From positions 1 through 10,269 of the forward strand of contig JAUVCP010000045.1 in the NCBI GenBank assembly GCA_030590765.1: DNA of 10,269 nucleotides, read 5' to 3'. Shown one piece after another: positions 6,589 to 10,269 of the stretch; positions within the stretch are counted from its first letter, which is position 1; each line of letters begins with the position of its first letter. The position numbers were made by a program, and so were the translations under genes. The notes below the pieces were generated by a model. It had not been told where the DNA came from. It made no database searches and worked only from the letters and a program-made list of their open reading frames with translations. Source of the DNA: Flavobacteriaceae bacterium. GTDB lineage: Bacteria; Bacteroidota; Bacteroidia; Flavobacteriales; Flavobacteriaceae.

Positions 6589-8073
6589 TTAGGGAATTCT
6601 AACTGTCTCACCAATCCAACAACCTATTTTATAAGATGTTCCTGATTTTAACCCTTCTTGAAAAATAAGCTTTTTGGAAGGTGCACTTCCCATATAACTT
6701 TTGATGTATTTATTTGCAGTTGATGTAATACTTGGATCCATTGCTTTTGCTCTTCTCGCTTTGTCTGCGGCAGCAACATATACCATGCGTTTTGAAATCT
6801 CATCTGTTCCGCAAGTATTTGCACTAGCAGCATATAAACTAGCTATCAACAAATAAGCATGCCCCATACTTGGTCTTTCTTTTATTGCTAATCTTGCATA
6901 CTCTCTTGATTTACTTCTAGCCCCTCTCTTTTTAAAGACATTGGCAATTCTGTAATAATATCTTGCTTTTTTGTATGCATCTGGTTCAAGTTCAATAGCT
7001 TTCTTAAAGTATTCAACCGCTTTGTTGGTTTCATTACGGTCCATTAATAAACCTGCATAAAATACATATGCATCTGAAGAAGGAGCTGAATTTACATACG
7101 CTTCTACCATTTTAGGATAGATATCAGCCTCTGTACAACCTTTTTGATTCAATCTGGAAACAGCTCTTTTTAGCCATTTAGCATCTGTTTTATGTTTATC
7201 AAAACTATCTTTGTATAGCGGAATTAATCTATCACAGGTAGCTACTTCACTTAAGGTATTATCTAATAAACCTTCAACCTGACCTAAAGCAACCAGATTA
7301 ACTTCACGAGCATGTTTTTTCTTTTTTTCTTTTGAAGTTAAAGTTTTACCTGCAGTTTCTTTTGCAGTTAAGGCATCCAATTCTTTTGAATATTTGTCCA
7401 TTTTTAACCCTACAGCTTCTGTGATGTCATCGTACATATCAAAAACCTTCTGTGGGTTGGTGTCTTTGTGATGAACAGTAAATACTTTAAAATAGTGTCC
7501 TAGATTTTTAACACTCATGCCTGTTGGATCTGCTTTAAAAGATTTACTTAATTTATCAAATATTGCATCTTTTTGAGGAGAATCTTCAACTATAGCTTTT
7601 TTAAACAAGAAATTTGCCCAGTCACTATATACTTTTCCAAGATTATCTGGAAAATATTTGATTCGTTGCTCATAAATACCTTCAATTTGCTTTCCTAATT
7701 TTGCTAGCTCAGCTTTATTAGCATTTGAAATATCAAAGTATTGTCTTCCAATTTTGTAGATATCGTCATTAGTTTGAACTTTTTGTCCTTTAGGCGGCAT
7801 AAACACTCCTGCGGCAGCATTATATTTTGATTCAATCATTTTAATACCATCACTATAGATTATTTTAGAGGCCACAGGACAATTGTCATAACACCACAGC
7901 CAAGGTTCTATAGCAGCAGCATAATTTTTCATTTTTGCAGCTTCATGAAAAAGGGACAGGTTTGTTTTACATTTGTCAGGTTCACTTCCATACTTGTCCT
8001 GCGCATTCATTGAAATAGTCATTCCTAAAAGTAGAAACATACTAATTATCAATACCGTCTTTTTTGTTCTCAT
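6589..8073 (-). CDS. Secreted tetratricopeptide-repeat protein, function unknown
   Basis: This 494-residue protein has a signal peptide (MRTKKT, hydrophobic core, SMNA before QDKYG, cleavage about residue 24), so it should be periplasmic or on the outer membrane. No lipobox Cys is seen. Two clear TPR units lie at about 334-367 (AYVFYAGLLMDRNETNKAVEYF, cited in part; ends ELEP) and 368-401 (YYYRIANVFKKRGARSKS, ends IKERP). Weaker helical pairs occur earlier, such as KMKNYAAAIEPWLWCYDNCP near 47-66. A lysine-rich patch (KEKKKKHAR, about 248-256) interrupts the middle. Seven cysteines are scattered; the extreme C-terminus is YKIGCWIGETVRIP. TPR solenoids usually hold partner proteins, and the position between an outer membrane barrel gene and lptC suggests an envelope assembly role, but no specific function can be given. 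Spacing is 22 nt to the gene before and 8 nt to lptC. Confidence 0.9.
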   Translation of the reverse strand: MRTKKTVLIISMFLLLGMTISMNAQDKYGSEPDKCKTNLSLFHEAAKMKNYAAAIEPWLWCYDNCPVASKIIYSDGIKMIESKYNAAAGVFMPPKGQKVQTNDDIYKIGRQYFDISNANKAELAKLGKQIEGIYEQRIKYFPDNLGKVYSDWANFLFKKAIVEDSPQKDAIFDKLSKSFKADPTGMSVKNLGHYFKVFTVHHKDTNPQKVFDMYDDITEAVGLKMDKYSKELDALTAKETAGKTLTSKEKKKKHAREVNLVALGQVEGLLDNTLSEVATCDRLIPLYKDSFDKHKTDAKWLKRAVSRLNQKGCTEADIYPKMVEAYVNSAPSSDAYVFYAGLLMDRNETNKAVEYFKKAIELEPDAYKKARYYYRIANVFKKRGARSKSREYARLAIKERPSMGHAYLLIASLYAASANTCGTDEISKRMVYVAAADKARRAKAMDPSITSTANKYIKSYMGSAPSKKLIFQEGLKSGTSYKIGCWIGETVRIP

Positions 8074-8095
8074 AATTTATATTTGTTAAGATTTG

Positions 8096-9370
8096 TTAAT
8101 AAATTTTTCGTTTTTTAAACCATTTGTCATTCAATGATATACTTAACCTAAAGTTATAATAATTTTCTTTAATTAAGCCATTTTTATTTGTTCCTCTTTC
8201 ACCAAACTCAAATCCGATATTAGCGTTTGACAATCTAAGTCCTAATGGTAAACTAACACCAAAAGATATGCCATATTCGTCAATTTCCGTTTCATTAATC
8301 ACCAGACCGAGGTTTTTATAATTAAATCCAGCCCTATAAGTTACTCTATCCCAATAACTTGCTATTGAGTTAAATTTTGGAATATAATATCCACCAAAGG
8401 CAAAAATATTGGATTTATCATAATAATAATTGGTAATTTCATCATAAATACCTCCTTTAAAATCAATACCATCCCGAAATGTGTATTCAGCTCCTACAAA
8501 CCATTTATTGTCTTTTCCAATTCCTGCACTTAAAACAGATTGAATTGGAGATTCGATCCTTGCACTGTAATCTGAAATTGTATCGCGATCAATAATAAGA
8601 CCACCTCCTTCGGTATTTTCTACCGTAGATAAATAAACGTCTCCATTTTCCTTTAAGGTATTACCCATTGTACCTGAAATACCAAGTTTTAACTTTAGGT
8701 TATTTTTTAGGTTATGGGTATATTGTGCTCCAAATTTATAGGAAAAGCCTTTAACATAGGATACAGATTCACTTTTTGTAGCTAACTGTACACCTAGTCT
8801 TCTGTTTAAAATATCATTTCTGATTCCTCCAAAGATGTAAGCGGCTTCTACACCAAGATTTAAATTAAAAGGGAAATGGTATCCATAACCAAGAAAAACT
8901 CTGTTGGTTCCGCCATCGCCACTTAATTTAGTGGTTTCAACCAATGTATTCTCTCCTTCAAGATCTTCATACCTTTGGTCAAGTAAAGAATAACCTACTG
9001 CAGTATTTAATTGCAATCCAAAAGCAAGTCCCTGATTAGTTCTAATCGGAATTCCCAGGGCGATATAATTTAAAGAAGCAGCTGAGCTGGTTTGCTTATT
9101 TTCTCCATCATCAATTGTTGTTGCTTTACTTCCACCGGAAAATACATAGGTTGTCCATTTCAATCCGGCATAAGAAGCAGGGTTTGTAAAACTCAAATGG
9201 TATTCACTATTTAGTGCTCCACCTATTTGACCCATGCCAATTTCCTCTACAGATTTTATTTTTGCCTGATCACCTATTCCGAAAAAAGAATAAGGAGAAG
9301 AACTTGTCTTTTGAGAGAAACTATACGTGGTATTTATGAGAAAAGTAAAAAGTATTATTTTCTTTATCAT
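8096..9370 (-). CDS. Outer membrane beta-barrel protein, uncharacterised Bacteroidota family
   Basis: This 424-residue protein has a signal peptide (MIKKIILFTFLINTTYSFSQ, about 20 residues) and then SSPYSFFGIGD, an opening I know from a Bacteroidota group of barrel proteins (SPYSRxGxGD). The motif SFTNPASYAGL (about 60-70) resembles the NPA region of FadL-like barrels. The rest is a long series of amphipathic strands joined by short turns (for example YIALGIPIRTNQGLAFGLQL, FSYKFGAQYTHNLKNNLKLK). It ends in SLNDKWFKKRKIY, with a terminal aromatic residue as expected for recognition by the Bam machinery. A FadL-like transport barrel is the closest guess, but no substrate can be named. Its ATG overlaps the coaX stop by one base (TAATG), which suggests translational coupling. 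Confidence 0.82.
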   Translation of the reverse strand: MIKKIILFTFLINTTYSFSQKTSSSPYSFFGIGDQAKIKSVEEIGMGQIGGALNSEYHLSFTNPASYAGLKWTTYVFSGGSKATTIDDGENKQTSSAASLNYIALGIPIRTNQGLAFGLQLNTAVGYSLLDQRYEDLEGENTLVETTKLSGDGGTNRVFLGYGYHFPFNLNLGVEAAYIFGGIRNDILNRRLGVQLATKSESVSYVKGFSYKFGAQYTHNLKNNLKLKLGISGTMGNTLKENGDVYLSTVENTEGGGLIIDRDTISDYSARIESPIQSVLSAGIGKDNKWFVGAEYTFRDGIDFKGGIYDEITNYYYDKSNIFAFGGYYIPKFNSIASYWDRVTYRAGFNYKNLGLVINETEIDEYGISFGVSLPLGLRLSNANIGFEFGERGTNKNGLIKENYYNFRLSISLNDKWFKKRKIY

Positions 9371-10095
9371 TAGTCTAAATTATATTTCAAAATACTGTTT
9401 AATCCTTCCAATAAAAAATTTGGATTGGCAAATATGGTACTTTTTATGTTTTTTGCCAAGAAAATTACGTCTCCACCTGTTAAAACTATTGTTAATTTTG
9501 AATATTTTGCCTTATATTGGTTAATTACACCATCAATTTCTTGAATTATTCCATTTTCAACTCCTATATGAATGGCATTTTTGGTCGTGTTTCCAATATC
9601 TGGAACCTTATCTGATCTAGATAATTCTGGTAAATTGGCAGTAAAGGTGTGTATGGCTTTATATCTCATTTCAATACCAGGAGAAATTGCACCACCATCA
9701 TATTCTTTATTTTGATTTACAAAATCAAAAGTAATACAAGATCCTGCATCAATAATTAGCACATTTTTAGAAGGAAAAATTTCTACTGCAGCTGCAACCA
9801 GAGCAATTCTATCAACACCTAAAGTTTTTGGGGTTGCGTAATTATTGATAAAAGGTAATTTTGTACTGTGATTTAATACCAGTGGATTAAAAAGTTCAAT
9901 AATAAAATCCATTTCTTTTTTATTCAATTTACCAACGCTTGATAATATGGATTGATCAATAAAATATTTTTTTGAAATATTGCTTAGGTTGTTAAACAGA
10001 TCTTTTTTTGAAAAAACACTCTTTTCTAATAGTTTTTTTTTGTTAAATACAGCAGTTTTGATCTGTGTATTACCAATGTCAATTATAAGATTCAT
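9370..10095 (-). CDS. coaX: Type III pantothenate kinase
   Basis: CoaX phosphorylates pantothenate with ATP, the first step of coenzyme A synthesis, in the cytoplasm. The 241-residue product shows the ASKHA-fold motifs in order: MNLIIDIGNTQIK with D6 (phosphate/catalytic motif DxGNT), TLGVDRIALVAAA (GVDR at 93-96), IIDAGSCITFDFV (DAG at 116-118), GGAISPGIEMR (134-144), GNTTKNAIHIGVENG (168-182) and LTGGD (205-209). Length fits the family (about 240-260). I take ATG 10095 as the start because the DxGNT motif then sits at residues 6-10 as usual. A longer frame from a TTG at 10125 would add ten residues (YFCTSFHN...) and would run through the candidate promoter box. Type III kinases usually resist CoA feedback, from family knowledge. 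It heads the envelope gene block and overlaps the next gene by one base. Confidence 0.95.
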   Translation of the reverse strand: MNLIIDIGNTQIKTAVFNKKKLLEKSVFSKKDLFNNLSNISKKYFIDQSILSSVGKLNKKEMDFIIELFNPLVLNHSTKLPFINNYATPKTLGVDRIALVAAAVEIFPSKNVLIIDAGSCITFDFVNQNKEYDGGAISPGIEMRYKAIHTFTANLPELSRSDKVPDIGNTTKNAIHIGVENGIIQEIDGVINQYKAKYSKLTIVLTGGDVIFLAKNIKSTIFANPNFLLEGLNSILKYNLD

Positions 10096-10114
10096 TAAGT
10101 TGTGAAATGAAGTA

Positions 10115-10122
10115 CAAAAGTA
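10115..10122 (-). promoter_or_regulatory. Candidate -7 box (TACTTTTG) for coaX
   Basis: The minus strand reads TACTTTTG, matching TAnnTTTG, 19 nt before ATG 10095. The expected start site would leave a leader of roughly 12-15 nt. No TTG is found 17-23 nt further upstream, so the -33 element is unsupported. If used, it would drive the whole coaX-led block. Confidence 0.45.
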
Positions 10123-10146
10123 CAATAGAAAAATTTAATGATTTCT

Positions 10147-10178
10147 TTTGATTAGAAAAAAAAATAATTTTATATTTG
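10147..10178 (+). promoter_or_regulatory. Bacteroidota-type promoter of tRNA-Phe
   Basis: TTTG at 10147-10150 and TATATTTG at 10171-10178 are separated by 20 nt. This is an exact match to the Bacteroidota promoter form TTG-N17-23-TAnnTTTG. Transcription should start around 10183-10186, giving a short leader before the mature tRNA at 10196. It is the best promoter match in the window and points away from coaX. Confidence 0.78.
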
Positions 10179-10195
10179 CACCCGCTTAAAGCGAT

Positions 10196-10268
10196 GGTAC
10201 CTTAGCTCAGTTGGTAGAGCAATGGACTGAAAATCCATGTGTCCCTAGTTCGATTCTTGGAGGTACCA
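10196..10268 (+). tRNA. tRNA-Phe (anticodon GAA)
   Basis: The 73-nt cloverleaf folds by eye. The acceptor stem GGTACCT (10196-10202) pairs perfectly with AGGTACC (10261-10267), followed by discriminator A10268. The D stem is GCTC/GAGC (10205-10208/10217-10220). The anticodon stem is ATGGA/TCCAT with loop CTGAAAA and anticodon GAA at 10229-10231, which reads Phe codons UUC and UUU. The variable loop is GTGTC. The T arm is CCTAG-TTCGATT-CTTGG with one T-T mismatch in the middle of its stem. The window ends with C10269; whether CCA is encoded cannot be judged. Confidence 0.96.
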
Positions 10269-10269
10269 C

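Noticed and set aside
6648..6833. 61-codon minus-strand frame inside the TPR gene
   Set aside because: Out-of-frame shadow within a gene whose own frame shows a signal peptide, TPR motifs and no frameshift.
8081..8099. Two copies of ATTTGTTAA one base apart between the barrel and TPR genes
   Set aside because: Short AT-rich direct repeat overlapping a stop codon; it lacks symmetry or promoter form, so chance is the simplest reading.
10096..10125. TTG start adding ten residues to CoaX
   Set aside because: The CoaX DxGNT motif normally lies within the first ten residues, which fits ATG 10095. The extension would also cross the candidate promoter box.
10196..10269. tRNA-Phe as a possible integration (att) site
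   Set aside because: No integrase gene and no repeated tRNA 3' end are visible, and the window stops at the tRNA end, so nothing supports an integrated element.

Overview
The window is AT-rich DNA from a member of the Bacteroidota, most likely a marine or aquatic Flavobacteriia. Three things point there. Promoter-like boxes of the Bacteroidota TAnnTTTG type recur upstream of genes, and no Shine-Dalgarno sequences are apparent. The protein set is typical of the group: an OmpA protein with thrombospondin type 3 repeats, a long PpiD/SurA-like foldase, a lipoprotein LptC, and an outer membrane protein with an SPYSxFGIGD-like N-terminus. The gene order (type III pantothenate kinase, barrel protein, TPR protein, LptC, small protein, CorC-like protein, PpiD, OmpA, AddB-like nuclease) also looks like flavobacterial chromosome backbone. 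These are judgements from memory of the families, not search results.

All protein genes are on the minus strand, so they read from right to left. At the right edge a plus-strand tRNA-Phe(GAA) has its own good Bacteroidota promoter. It is divergent from coaX (type III pantothenate kinase, start ATG at 10095). From coaX leftwards runs a tightly packed block: coaX overlaps an outer membrane barrel gene by 1 nt; 22 nt later comes a secreted TPR-protein gene; 8 nt later lptC; 3 nt later a 63-residue two-helix membrane protein; this overlaps a CNNM/CorC-type membrane protein gene by 4 nt; 93 nt later comes a ppiD-like membrane-anchored peptidyl-prolyl isomerase. The spacing suggests one operon, at least from coaX to the CorC-like gene.

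A 167-nt gap with candidate promoter boxes separates ppiD from an ompA-like gene, whose product links the outer membrane to peptidoglycan. A clear intrinsic terminator (699-728) follows ompA. Past it, at the left edge, lies the start of an AddB-like gene (223 codons visible, cut by the window end), which probably encodes the nuclease/inactive-helicase subunit of an AddAB-type double-strand break repair enzyme.

Most of the block is about building the cell envelope: LPS transport (LptC), folding of exported proteins (PpiD-like), outer membrane barrels (the 424-residue protein and OmpA), and two uncharacterised envelope proteins (TPR and 63-aa). CoaX, a coenzyme A biosynthesis enzyme, is the metabolic outlier at the head. 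No gene-free stretch exceeds 300 bases. There is no sign of mobile elements, CRISPR, phage or defence islands. This is ordinary chromosome backbone, and the points worth a second look are modest.
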